The notes below the pieces were generated by a model. That model was not told where the DNA came from, searched no databases, and saw only the letters and a program-made list of their open reading frames with translations. DNA of 35,766 nt from Pseudomonadota bacterium. GTDB lineage: Bacteria > Pseudomonadota > Gammaproteobacteria > Xanthomonadales > Rhodanobacteraceae. The first letter of the stretch is position 1, and each line of letters opens with the position of its first letter. The stretch lies in NCBI GenBank assembly GCA_018241365.1, contig JAFEDX010000008.1:1-35766 (forward strand), in the 5' to 3' direction. Shown one piece after another: positions 1-7,667 of this stretch. The translations under genes were made by a program, and so were the position numbers.

Positions 1-19
1 CGACAACCATTGCTTCACC

Positions 20-81
20 GTAGGAGCGACCGTGGTCGCGACCGGCCATCACCCGATGGTCGCCTGCACGCAGGCTCCTAC
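20..81. repeat. REP pair (gt-loop family)
   Basis: Two inverted REP units. The unit at 20-42 reads GTAGGAG, then a stem GCGACC/GGTCGC around a two-base gt loop, then CGAC. The unit at 59-81 is the opposite orientation of GTAGGAG with the different stem GCCTGC/GCAGGC and the same gt loop. A third, decayed copy at about 82-103 runs into the terminator of the next gene. The same two unit types recur at 1876-2142, 3881-4327 and 4877-4960. Confidence 0.85.
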
Positions 82-104
82 GACCCATTCACCGTGGTCG
101 CAAC

Positions 105-133
105 AAAAAACGGGCGACCCGAAGGCCGCCCGT
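105..133 (-). terminator. Rho-independent terminator of the first secreted-protein gene
   Basis: Read on the - strand, a GC-rich stem CGGGCGGCC/GGTCGCCCG closes a TTCG tetraloop and is followed directly by TTTTTTGTT. It lies about 40 bases past the stop at 175. The same structure follows the paralog at 4961-4990. A second small hairpin, GGTTCC/GGAACC at 145-161, sits between stop and terminator in both copies. Confidence 0.85.
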
Positions 134-174
134 TGAAGGTTTCCGGTTCCGCTGGGGAACCGCACAACAGGATG

Positions 175-1689
175 TCAGTGACCCTGGGGAATGACGTCCC
201 CGGTGTGCTGCTCCATGCCATGGCCGGTGACCGGCACGCCCAGGTTGTTCAACGTGCCCGAGGTGTTGTTGCGGTTGAGGTTGGTCACTTCCATGCTGCC
301 GATCTGGCCGACCACCGTGACGATCCACTTGCCGGTACCTGCGCCCAGCGAACCGGTCAGTCCCTTGGCGGCATTGCCGTTCTCGAGGTCGCTCGAGCTG
401 AGCTGGATCGACTGCGCGGCACCCAGGGTGAAGGTCACCGGACCCGCCTTGTGACCGGAATCGTCCACGGCGGTGATCGTGATCAGGCCAGCCGCGGGAC
501 TGGTGTTGCTGATGCGCAGGAAGCTCTGCTGGTTGGTGTTGGTCGCCGGATTGAAGGAGAACGCGGTCTGCACCGGGCCGTTGTACGTCATCGCCAACGC
601 GTTCGCCGTGCCCGTGTCGGTCTTGCCGGTCCACGTGCGGGTGGCCGTGACATTGGCGACGATCGTGGTCGGGTTGATGGTGGTGGTGCCGCCCGGTGCG
701 ATGAAGCAGATGTTCTGGTTGTTGACGCTGGCATACGGCAACGCACCGAAGTCGGCGCTGGTGCCCGCGGCATTGATTGTGGCGGTATGGGCGCCGGCCG
801 GAAGCGTGGTGGCGCAAGGCCCGGGAGCACCGAGGTAGATGGAGCCGCCGGTCGCGGCAAAGGTCGTGAAGTTGCCGGTCAAGGCAAGGTCAAGCGTATC
901 GCCGGCGCTGGGGTAGCTCGCCCACTGGAAGACGGCAGGAACACTGCTCACGAAGAATGGGTAATAGCTGTCCGACGGTGGAACGGGTACGTCGACAATC
1001 TGCACGGTGCCCGCATTGAACGACGTGGTGTCGTTGTTGCTGTTGACCGAACCGCCCGGTGCAAACAGGGTACGGCTGGGGCCATGGTCGGAGCCGACGT
1101 CGATCTTCTGGTTGGGGTTCGCGATGTGGATCGAGTACTGCAACGGATCGCTCACCGTGATCAGCGCGAACTGCATGGGGTTGAGGATGTCTGCGGTGGT
1201 GACCGGGTCGAAGAATTGCAGGGTGGCGTTCACCGTGCCCGTCACGCCCGTGAGCGTGAAACCAGATGCGGCGAACAACGAACCCGCCACGATCCCGGTC
1301 GAGCCCGCACCCGGCGAGAAGGTGAAGATCGCCACGTTCTGGCCGTTGCCGGTACCCGATGCCACGGCCACCGTCCAGCCCGCGGGCAAGGCGGTTCCCG
1401 CAAAGAAAGTACCGGGTACAAGATTGCTGAACTTGACGCCGGCCGGCAGCGCGAAGCGCAGGGAAAAACCGGTGGTGCGGCCGATGATCTGGTCGGACGG
1501 TTCGATGTTGACCTGGAAGGGCGCGTAAAGCCCGACGGGGTTCGCCGGCAGGACGTCGACGTCCGCCACGTAATACGCAAACGGCTTCGTCGGCGCGAAA
1601 TATTGACTCACGGTCGCCGCCAGCGCGGACGGAACGGTGAAGGCGCACGCCACCGCCAACGCCAGCGAGGTCTTGCTGCAAGTTCTCAT
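175..1689 (-). CDS. Secreted protein of unknown function, paralog 1
   Basis: A 504-residue protein that I do not recognise by family. The start is the ATG at 1689, giving a classical Sec signal peptide (MRTCSKTSLALAVACAF, then TVPSALA with cleavage near ALA|AT). The open frame continues upstream without a better start. The mature part is rich in Thr, Ala, Gly, Asn and Ser with alternating hydrophobics, as in secreted beta-sandwich proteins. It has few cysteines and no membrane anchor. A shared motif SDQIIGRTTGF occurs near residue 85, and the last 130 or so residues (from FNPATNTNQ to DVIPQGH) almost match the paralog at 5030-6538. It may be a surface or extracellular protein. Its closeness to a type II secretion operon makes it a candidate substrate, but that is inference. 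It ends in its own terminator and is probably monocistronic. Confidence 0.85.
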   Translation of the reverse strand: MRTCSKTSLALAVACAFTVPSALAATVSQYFAPTKPFAYYVADVDVLPANPVGLYAPFQVNIEPSDQIIGRTTGFSLRFALPAGVKFSNLVPGTFFAGTALPAGWTVAVASGTGNGQNVAIFTFSPGAGSTGIVAGSLFAASGFTLTGVTGTVNATLQFFDPVTTADILNPMQFALITVSDPLQYSIHIANPNQKIDVGSDHGPSRTLFAPGGSVNSNNDTTSFNAGTVQIVDVPVPPSDSYYPFFVSSVPAVFQWASYPSAGDTLDLALTGNFTTFAATGGSIYLGAPGPCATTLPAGAHTATINAAGTSADFGALPYASVNNQNICFIAPGGTTTINPTTIVANVTATRTWTGKTDTGTANALAMTYNGPVQTAFSFNPATNTNQQSFLRISNTSPAAGLITITAVDDSGHKAGPVTFTLGAAQSIQLSSSDLENGNAAKGLTGSLGAGTGKWIVTVVGQIGSMEVTNLNRNNTSGTLNNLGVPVTGHGMEQHTGDVIPQGH

Positions 1690-2277
1690 CTTCTTGTTCC
1701 CCAAAGTTCGAATGGTGCCAACGTGGCCATCACCCGCCACGACCCTGCCTTTGCAACGGCAGCCCTACACGTACGCAACGCGCGCAGTCTACACCCGTAC
1801 AAGATATCTGCCACATTCAAGCGTGCGTGACGCCGCATCGGAGCTTCCGCGGTCGGGCCTTCCGGCCCTCCTACCGTAGGAGCGACCGTGGTCGCGACAG
1901 GTCATCACCCGATGGTCGCCTGCACGCAGGCTCCTACGCAGGAACGATCCGGCGCACGGCGCCGGCCGATGCCGTGGGCTGCGACAACCATTGCTTCACC
2001 GTAGGAGCGACCGTGGTCGCGACCAGCGTTCCTGCACCACGTGATAGTCGCCTGCACGCAGGCTCCTACAAACGCTCTTCGTAGGAGCGACCGTGGTCGC
2101 GACAGGTCATCACCCGATGGTCGCCTGCACGCACGCTCCTACAAACGCTCTTCATAGGGACAACCGTGGTCGCGGCGACAACTGTTGCCGCGGTCGCGGA
2201 CGAACGCTTTTCGTGAGACGATCGCAAGTCCGCATTCCGTTGCCCAGTTATTGTCCACGCTGCGAGCGAGCGACCCC
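1690..2277. other. Intergenic region, mostly REP repeats
   Basis: No credible gene. The first 150 bases hold the promoter region of the - strand secreted-protein gene; I see no clear -35/-10 pair. The rest is the REP cluster described separately, up to the start of the TPR-sulfotransferase gene at 2278. A decayed REP copy lies at about 2152-2180. Confidence 0.7.
1852..2142. repeat. REP cluster (mixed families)
   Basis: In order: a ggaa-loop unit (GGGCC/GGCCC stem) at 1852-1874, then gt-loop units at 1876-1898, 1915-1937, 2001-2023, 2047-2069, 2081-2103 and 2120-2142 in alternating orientation. All share GTAGGAG at one end and CGAC at the other. The first unit belongs to the family found around the second RAYT near 9.5-10.2 kb; the others belong to the family around the first RAYT. 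Confidence 0.85.
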
Positions 2278-3873
2278 ATGGCCACAGCCAGCCTCAAACC
2301 GACTCCATTGCCGCCCGCCGTGCAGGGACTGCTCCAGCGGGCCGCCGATGAACTCAACAGCGGCCAGCCGGCTGCGGCGGGCCGCACCCTGGCCAAGGTG
2401 CTGGCGCTGGCACCGGGCAATCTCGAAGCCATACGCTTGACCGGCATCGCGGCACAGCGCGAACGGGACTACCCGACGGCCATCGCCTGCTTCCGGCAAG
2501 TGCTGCCGTCGCGCCCGGATGACGCGCAGTTGCACATCCTGATCGGCATCACCCTGTTCGAGTACGGCGAGGTCGATGGCGCCATCACGCATTTGCAGCG
2601 GGCCGCCGAGTTGGAACCGGACTCCGCGCTGGCCTGGTTCAACCTCGGTGAAGCGCTGCGGCGCCAGGCGCGCACCGACGAAGCGCTGGCGGCGCTGCAG
2701 CAGGCGGTGCGCGCCGATCCCACGCACACGCCGGCGCAGCTTGCGCTGGCGCGCGCACAGGTCAACCGCGGCGAGATCGACGCGGCGGTGCAGGGCTACC
2801 GCCAGGTCCTGCAGCGCGAGCCGGCCACTGCCGATGCCTGGTTCGGGCTGGCCAACCTCAACACGCTCCGCTTCACGGCGGACGACGTTGCGCAACTGCG
2901 CCGCGCCTACGCGCGCGACGACCTGCCGCCCGTCACGCGCATCCATTTGGGCTTCGCGCTGGCCAAGTCGCTCGAAGACCAGGGCAACTACGACGAAGCC
3001 TTCGACGTCTTCAGCGCGGTCAACGCGCTGCAACGCCAACAGGGCCAGTGGGACGCCGCCAAGGACCACGCCAGGGTCGATGCCATCCTGCGCGCATTTG
3101 AACGCTGGTCACCACCGGCGCCCACCGATCCGCAGCGCGGACGCGAAGTGATCTTCATCGTCAGCCTGCCGCGCTCGGGCTCGACCCTGGTCGAACAGAT
3201 CCTCGTTTCGCACCCCGAGGTCGAGGGCGCCAACGAGATCGCGGACCTCGCGAATGTGGTGAATGAGGAAACCCGGCGCCGCCCCGAGGACTTTCCACTC
3301 TGGATTCCGTCGGCAACGGCCGCCGACTGGCAACGCCTGGGCGGGGATTACCTCGCGCGTACCGCCCGCTGGCGGGAGCACAAGCCGCGTTTCACCGACA
3401 AGAACCTGATCACGTGGTACCTGCTCGGCACCGCGCTGGCGATGCTGCCGGCCGCGCGCTTCGTGATCGTGCGGCGCGATCCGGTGGAAACCTGTCTGGC
3501 CATCTTCCGGCAGATGCTCGCGAGCGACGCCAGCTATTCGAATGACCTCGACGACATGGCGGACTACTGCATCGACTTCATGCGGCTGACCCGCCTGTGG
3601 CTGCAGCAGTACCCCGAGCGCGTGATGGAGCTGGAATACGAGACGCTGGTGGCGCAACCCGAACCGACCATCCGCCGGCTGCTGGATTTTTGCGGGCTCA
3701 CGTTCGATCCGGCTTGCCTCGCGTTCCATGCGACCTCGCGTACCGTGATGAGCGCGCCCAGCGCCGCGCAGGTCCGCCAGCCGTTGCGCGGCGATACGGC
3801 CCGCGCGGCACGTTACGGACACAAGCTGGATGGTTTGCGCGCGCGGCTGCGCGCTGCGGGTTTGACGCGCTGA
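2278..3873 (+). CDS. TPR-repeat sulfotransferase
   Basis: A 531-residue cytosolic-looking protein. Roughly residues 14-270 form tetratricopeptide repeats (for example AWFNLGEALRRQARTDEALA). The C-terminal half is a PAPS-type sulfotransferase domain: the 5'-phosphosulfate loop LPRSGSTL is at residues 297-304 and the 3'-phosphate motif VRRDP is at 398-402. Enzymes of this family move sulfate from PAPS to a hydroxyl or amine of a glycan, lipid or protein; the acceptor cannot be read here. The ATG at 2278 is chosen because the TPR region starts right after it; the ribosome site is weak (GAGCGAG). The gene stands alone between REP clusters and lies between the two secreted-protein paralogs. Sulfation of those proteins or of the glycan made by the 19-30 kb operon is possible but unproven. 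Confidence 0.88.
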   Translation: MATASLKPTPLPPAVQGLLQRAADELNSGQPAAAGRTLAKVLALAPGNLEAIRLTGIAAQRERDYPTAIACFRQVLPSRPDDAQLHILIGITLFEYGEVDGAITHLQRAAELEPDSALAWFNLGEALRRQARTDEALAALQQAVRADPTHTPAQLALARAQVNRGEIDAAVQGYRQVLQREPATADAWFGLANLNTLRFTADDVAQLRRAYARDDLPPVTRIHLGFALAKSLEDQGNYDEAFDVFSAVNALQRQQGQWDAAKDHARVDAILRAFERWSPPAPTDPQRGREVIFIVSLPRSGSTLVEQILVSHPEVEGANEIADLANVVNEETRRRPEDFPLWIPSATAADWQRLGGDYLARTARWREHKPRFTDKNLITWYLLGTALAMLPAARFVIVRRDPVETCLAIFRQMLASDASYSNDLDDMADYCIDFMRLTRLWLQQYPERVMELEYETLVAQPEPTIRRLLDFCGLTFDPACLAFHATSRTVMSAPSAAQVRQPLRGDTARAARYGHKLDGLRARLRAAGLTR

Positions 3874-3880
3874 GTGGATA

Positions 3881-4003
3881 GTCGCCTGCACGCAGGCTCC
3901 TACAACCCTTTGACCGCGGTCGTGACTCATGTCGCCTGCACGCAGGCTCCTACAACCCTTTGACCGCGGTCGTGACTCATGTCGCCTGCACGCAGGCTCC
4001 TAC
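3881..4003. repeat. Perfect 50-bp tandem duplication of a REP unit
   Basis: Bases 3881-3930 and 3931-3980 are identical 50-mers, each holding one gt-loop REP unit plus a 27-base tail (aaccctttgaccgcggtcgt and on). A third unit begins at 3981 and diverges after 4003. It starts 7 bases past the stop codon of the sulfotransferase gene. Confidence 0.95.
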
Positions 4004-4327
4004 GGCCATTTCATTGTGGCCGCAATGACATCCCATTCATCGCAGGAGCGACCGTGGTCGCGACGCGATGCTCTCCAACATGCCGCATGGACCGTCGCCT
4101 GCACGCAGGCTCCTACGACCGTTTCATCGTGGTCGCACGACCTCATCGTAGGAGCGACCCGACGCCCGGCGCCGGCCGTTGCTGGGGGCTACGACAATCA
4201 TTGCTTCACCGTAGGAGCGACCGTGGTCGCGACCCATGTCGCCCCCACAAAGTCGCTGCACGCAGGCTCCTACGACCACTTCATCGTGGTCGCAAGACCT
4301 CATCGTAGGAGCGACCGTGGTCGCGAC
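3981..4327. repeat. REP cluster on the downstream side of the first RAYT
   Basis: Gt-loop REP units at 3981-4003, 4042-4064, 4094-4116, 4148-4160 (partial), 4211-4233, 4252-4273 and 4305-4327, in both orientations. The block 3981-4064 is matched at 79 of 84 positions by 4877-4960 on the other side of the RAYT. The stretch 3874-4338 holds no credible gene. Confidence 0.88.
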
Positions 4328-4338
4328 TGGCATATTCA

Positions 4339-4800
4339 TCACAGCCATTCGGCGTTCCAATACGGATATTGCATCGCATCGGCGACCAGGCCGGCACGTT
4401 CCGGATTGGCGACGATATAGCGCGCAGCGGCCCATACATCTTCGTCCCGGCGCATTGCGTGGTCGTGGAAACCACGCGCCCAGATGGCGGCCTGCCTGCC
4501 GAGCGCGGCGTGACAAGCAACGGTAGCGCGACCCTTCAGCCGCTGCACACAGCGTGAAAGATCCTGCGAGCCGTGCAGACGCAACAGGCCATGAAAGTGA
4601 TCCGGCATCAGTACCCAGCACATCCATTCCGCATCTGCGGCGGCAATCGACGGAGCGAATGTCCGGCAGGCCGCCATGGCTGTCGCAGGGTCATGAAACC
4701 ATGGTGTGCGGTTCACCGTCGCGAAGGTGACGTGATAGATGCGCCCGCGTTCGGAACCGCGTCCCTTGCGCAACGCCTTGTGTCCTTGCGAGTGCGTCAT
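4339..4800 (-). CDS. REP-associated tyrosine transposase (RAYT), first copy
   Basis: A 153-residue Y1_Tnp/IS200-like transposase of the RAYT group. These enzymes nick single-stranded REP DNA at its GTAG end and are held responsible for spreading REPs. The metal-binding HUH motif is in VLMPDHFHGLL (His68 and His70), and the likely nucleophile is Tyr128 in ARYIVANPERAGLV. Length is normal for the family and the frame is intact. The ATG at 4800 is chosen because the family fold (GRIYHVTFATV) begins soon after; upstream codons run into REP sequence. REP units of the gt-loop family lie on both sides, the expected arrangement for a RAYT and its cognate repeats. It shares the general motif pattern with the second RAYT at 9523-10014 but is clearly diverged. 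Confidence 0.93.
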   Translation of the reverse strand: MTHSQGHKALRKGRGSERGRIYHVTFATVNRTPWFHDPATAMAACRTFAPSIAAADAEWMCWVLMPDHFHGLLRLHGSQDLSRCVQRLKGRATVACHAALGRQAAIWARGFHDHAMRRDEDVWAAARYIVANPERAGLVADAMQYPYWNAEWL

Positions 4801-4876
4801 GCCGGCATGTTCGCGCGACAAGTGCGATGAGTCCGTCAGCGTACGTCCCGGCAGGGTGTCGGTGAGTGCCGCAACG

Positions 4877-4960
4877 GTCGCCTGCACGCAAGCTCCTACG
4901 ACCGTTTCATTGTGGCCGCAATGACACCCCATTCATCGTAGGAGCGACCGTGGTCGCGAC
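4877..4960. repeat. REP pair on the upstream side of the first RAYT
   Basis: Units at 4877-4899 and 4938-4960 in opposite orientation. The whole 84 bases match 3981-4064 with five substitutions, so the RAYT lies between direct copies of one REP pair. The last base abuts the terminator of the second secreted-protein gene. Confidence 0.9.
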
Positions 4961-4990
4961 AAAAAACGGGCGACCCAAAGGTCGCCCGTT
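4961..4990 (-). terminator. Rho-independent terminator of the second secreted-protein gene
   Basis: On the - strand a perfect 9-bp stem CGGGCGACC/GGTCGCCCG with a TTTG loop, followed by TTTTTTGTC. Compared with the copy at 105-133, one G-U pair has become A-U, so pairing is kept. The small hairpin at 5001-5016 (GGTTCC/GGAACC) is also kept. Confidence 0.87.
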
Positions 4991-5029
4991 GAAGGTTTCC
5001 GGTTCCGTGAGGAACCGCACAACAGGATA

Positions 5030-6538
5030 TCAGTGACCCTGCGGAATGACGTCCGGGGTGTACTGTTCTTGACCATGCAACGTGACCGGGTTGCCGAGGT
5101 TGTTCAGCGTGCCCGAACCGTTGTTGCGGTTCAGGTTGGTCACTTCCATGCTGCCGATCTGGCCGACCACCGTGACGATCCACTTGCCGGTGCCATGACC
5201 GAACGAACCGGTCAGGCCCTTGGCGGCATTGCCGTTCTCGAGGTCGCTCGAGCTTAACTGGATCGACTGCGCGGCACCCAGGGTGAAGGTCACCGGACCC
5301 GCCGCATGGCCGCTGTCGTCCACCGCGGTAATCGAGATCTGGCCTGCCTGACCGCTGGTGTTGCTGATGCGCAGGAAGCTTTCCTGGTTGCTGTTGCTGG
5401 CCGGGTTGAAGGTGAACGCGGTCTGCACCGGGCCGTTGTACGACATGGTCTGAGCCGGCGCAGTGCCGCTGTCGGTGTTGCCGGTCTGCTTGCGGGTCGC
5501 CGTGAGCGTGGTGTTGATCGTGGTCGGGTTGATGGTGACCGCACCACCCGGGGCGATGAAGCAGATGTAGTAATTCGCCACGCTGGCGAACGGCAGGTCG
5601 CCAAAATCGGCGCTGCTGCCTGCGGCGTTGATGGTGGCGGTATTGGCGCCAGCCGGAACCGTGGCCTGACATTGGGGACCAGTAGCGCTGAGGTAAATGG
5701 CGCCACCGGTCGCGGCGAAGGTCGAGAAGTTGCCGGTCAAGACCAGATCAGCCGTATCGCCGGTGCTGAAGCTGTCGGTACCCCACACGAACGCACCACC
5801 GGCTCCGTTGAAGACCGGGGCAATCGGCGCGCCCGGAGGATTGGTGATGATCACCCGGCCTGCATCGAACCACAGGTGGTCATTGTTGCTGTTGACCGAG
5901 CCATAGGTCGCGAAGTGGGTACGGCTGGGGAAGTTGTTGGAGCCGACGTCGATCTTCTGCTCGTAGATCGGCCACGCCGTCGTGTCAACCTTGTACTGCA
6001 GCGCATTGACGCCGCTCAGCAGGTTGACCGTCATCGGGTTGAGGATGTTGTTGGTGGTAACCGGGTCGTACACCTGGATCGCGGCGGTCACCGAGGCCGT
6101 CACGCCCGTGAGCGCCATGGCGGTGAGGTCCACCAACTGGCCGGCGCCGACGGTGCTGGCGGCGGTGGTGGGCGAGAAGGTCACCACGATGACGTTCTGG
6201 CCGTTGCCGGTGCCGGTGGCGATGGCCGGGGTCCAGCCGCCGACCAGGGCGGAGCCGGCGGTCACGGTCGGGTTGGCACCCCACTTCACGCCCGCGGGCA
6301 GGGTGATCTTCAGCGCGAAGCCGGTGGTGCGGCCGATGATCTGGTCGGAGGGGGCGATGGCGATGCCGAGGTCCGAACCGAGCGACATGGCGGCGGACAA
6401 ATCCGTATCACCCACGTTGTAGCTGTACGGAGTTCCTGCGGTGCCATTGTTCACAGACGCCGCCATGGCCGGCGCGGCAAAGGCAAAGGCCGCTGCCACT
6501 GCCAATGCCAGGTTGGTCTTGCGAGAGAATTTCGACAT
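5030..6538 (-). CDS. Secreted protein of unknown function, paralog 2
   Basis: A 502-residue protein with a Sec signal peptide (MSKFSRKTNLALAVAAAF, then AFAAPAMA with cleavage near AMA|AS). The ATG at 6538 is chosen for this peptide. The mature chain is Thr/Ala/Gly/Asn-rich and probably all-beta. It is collinear with the protein at 175-1689: N-terminal halves are moderately similar (shared SDQIIGRTTGF, PAGVK, GTGNGQNV, DPVTT, QKIDVGS and GSVNSNND), while the C-terminal 130 residues are nearly identical, including LENGNAAKGLTGS and GKWIVTVVGQIGSMEVTNLN. The similarity continues in DNA past the stop, through two hairpins and into the neighbouring REP. Function is unknown; an extracellular or surface role is inferred from the signal peptide and the lack of an anchor. 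Confidence 0.87.
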   Translation of the reverse strand: MSKFSRKTNLALAVAAAFAFAAPAMAASVNNGTAGTPYSYNVGDTDLSAAMSLGSDLGIAIAPSDQIIGRTTGFALKITLPAGVKWGANPTVTAGSALVGGWTPAIATGTGNGQNVIVVTFSPTTAASTVGAGQLVDLTAMALTGVTASVTAAIQVYDPVTTNNILNPMTVNLLSGVNALQYKVDTTAWPIYEQKIDVGSNNFPSRTHFATYGSVNSNNDHLWFDAGRVIITNPPGAPIAPVFNGAGGAFVWGTDSFSTGDTADLVLTGNFSTFAATGGAIYLSATGPQCQATVPAGANTATINAAGSSADFGDLPFASVANYYICFIAPGGAVTINPTTINTTLTATRKQTGNTDSGTAPAQTMSYNGPVQTAFTFNPASNSNQESFLRISNTSGQAGQISITAVDDSGHAAGPVTFTLGAAQSIQLSSSDLENGNAAKGLTGSFGHGTGKWIVTVVGQIGSMEVTNLNRNNGSGTLNNLGNPVTLHGQEQYTPDVIPQGH

Positions 6539-6846
6539 GTCGAACTGACTCCTGTTGTTTGATGTTCGAACGTAGTCCCCAGTGGCCGCTGCGAGCCTCG
6601 GTACCAAGGCTCTGGTGCTGCGGTCGGCGACTTGTGGAGCGGCCGATGTTGGCACTCCCCAACGAGCAACGCCGAACTACCCGCGCAATTTATCCAGTGT
6701 TGGCGCCAGCGTCAACAGGTCTTTAACGAAAAAAGTTCGTGCTGGATCACGCGTCACACTTGGCGTGACGGGCTTCGCACCTGCTCGTTCAGGAAAGCGC
6801 GCCTGTATCCTACCCGGCTGTTTGCCCCGCTACCGATGCACGATCG
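6539..6846. other. Divergent intergenic region
   Basis: This 308-base stretch separates the - strand secreted-protein gene from the + strand ABC permease gene, so it should hold two divergent promoters. I see no convincing -35/-10 pair. An imperfect inverted repeat, cgtcac-acttg-gcgtgacg, lies near 6752-6770 and an A-rich patch near 6727-6737. No REP units and no credible small gene are seen. Confidence 0.5.
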
Positions 6847-7659
6847 ATGACTGTGCGCCTGCTCGAACTTGCCCTGCCCTTCGTGCGCCACCACGCCTTG
6901 TTCCGCGCGCTGCACCGGCGCGAACTGGCAAGCCGTTATCGCGATTCGTTCCTCGGCAGCCTGTGGATGGCGATCACGCCGCTGCTGATGCTGGCGCTGT
7001 ACACGTTCGTGTTCGGCGTGATCTTCAAATCGCGCTGGCAGGGCATGGGCGACGGCGGCATCGCGACGTACGCGATCGTGCTGTTTTCCGGCCTGCTGCT
7101 GCACGGCATGCTCGCCGACACGCTGGGCCGCGCGCCGCGGCTGATGCTGGAAGAACCCAACTACGTCACCAAGGTGGTGTTTCCGCTGGAACTGCTGGGC
7201 TGGGTCAACATGCTGACCGCGCTGGTGCATTACCTCGTGGGCCTGACGATCCTGCTGGTGGTGATTGCGCTGGTGATGCCGCCGTTGACGTTCAATGCAC
7301 TGTGGTTGCCGCTGATCGTCGCACCCTACATGCTGTACCTGGTCGGGATCAGCTGGGCGTTGTCGGCGGTGGGCGTGTACCTGCGCGATTTGTACCTGCT
7401 GATGAACACCATCATCAGCCTGCTGCTGTTCCTGAGCCCGATTTTCTATACGCGCGACAAGGCGCCCGGCGGCATGGGCAAATGGCTGATACTGAATCCG
7501 CTGACGGTGCCGGTGGAGCAGGCGCGCGAAATCCTGTTCAAGCACCAGTCGCCGCAGTTCGCGACGCTGGCGTGGTACGCGCTGGGCGGAGTCGTGGTGT
7601 ACTTGGCGGGACTGCTGGTGTTCCAGAAACTCCGGCGTGGTTTTTCCGACGTGATGTGA
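6847..7659 (+). CDS. ABC-2 type polysaccharide export permease (Wzm/TagG-like)
   Basis: A 270-residue inner-membrane protein with about six hydrophobic segments and the family's typical start (LFRALHRRELASRYRDSFLGSLW), followed by ITPLLMLALYTFVFGVIF. Late in the chain it carries the family signature YLRDLYLLMNTIISLLLFLSPIFY. Proteins of this type pair with a Wzt/TagH ATPase to export undecaprenyl-linked O-antigen or other polysaccharide. Length is normal. No ATPase partner lies in the window: the next gene, 8 bases downstream, is the secretion ATPase gspE, which is unrelated to ABC ATPases. The partner must be elsewhere. A link to the glycan genes at 19-32 kb is plausible but inferred. Confidence 0.88.
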   Translation: MTVRLLELALPFVRHHALFRALHRRELASRYRDSFLGSLWMAITPLLMLALYTFVFGVIFKSRWQGMGDGGIATYAIVLFSGLLLHGMLADTLGRAPRLMLEEPNYVTKVVFPLELLGWVNMLTALVHYLVGLTILLVVIALVMPPLTFNALWLPLIVAPYMLYLVGISWALSAVGVYLRDLYLLMNTIISLLLFLSPIFYTRDKAPGGMGKWLILNPLTVPVEQAREILFKHQSPQFATLAWYALGGVVVYLAGLLVFQKLRRGFSDVM

Positions 7660-7667
7660 GGCGCGCG

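Noticed and set aside
10-1830. Long open frame on the + strand opposite the first secreted-protein gene
   Set aside because: It is antisense to a gene with a clear signal peptide and a full-length paralog; its product is Arg/Gly-rich low-complexity sequence typical of shadow frames in GC-rich DNA, and it begins in REP repeats.
1852-4327. CRISPR-like array of short repeats
   Set aside because: Units are palindromic REPs in alternating orientation with irregular spacing and no regular spacers; no cas genes are nearby.
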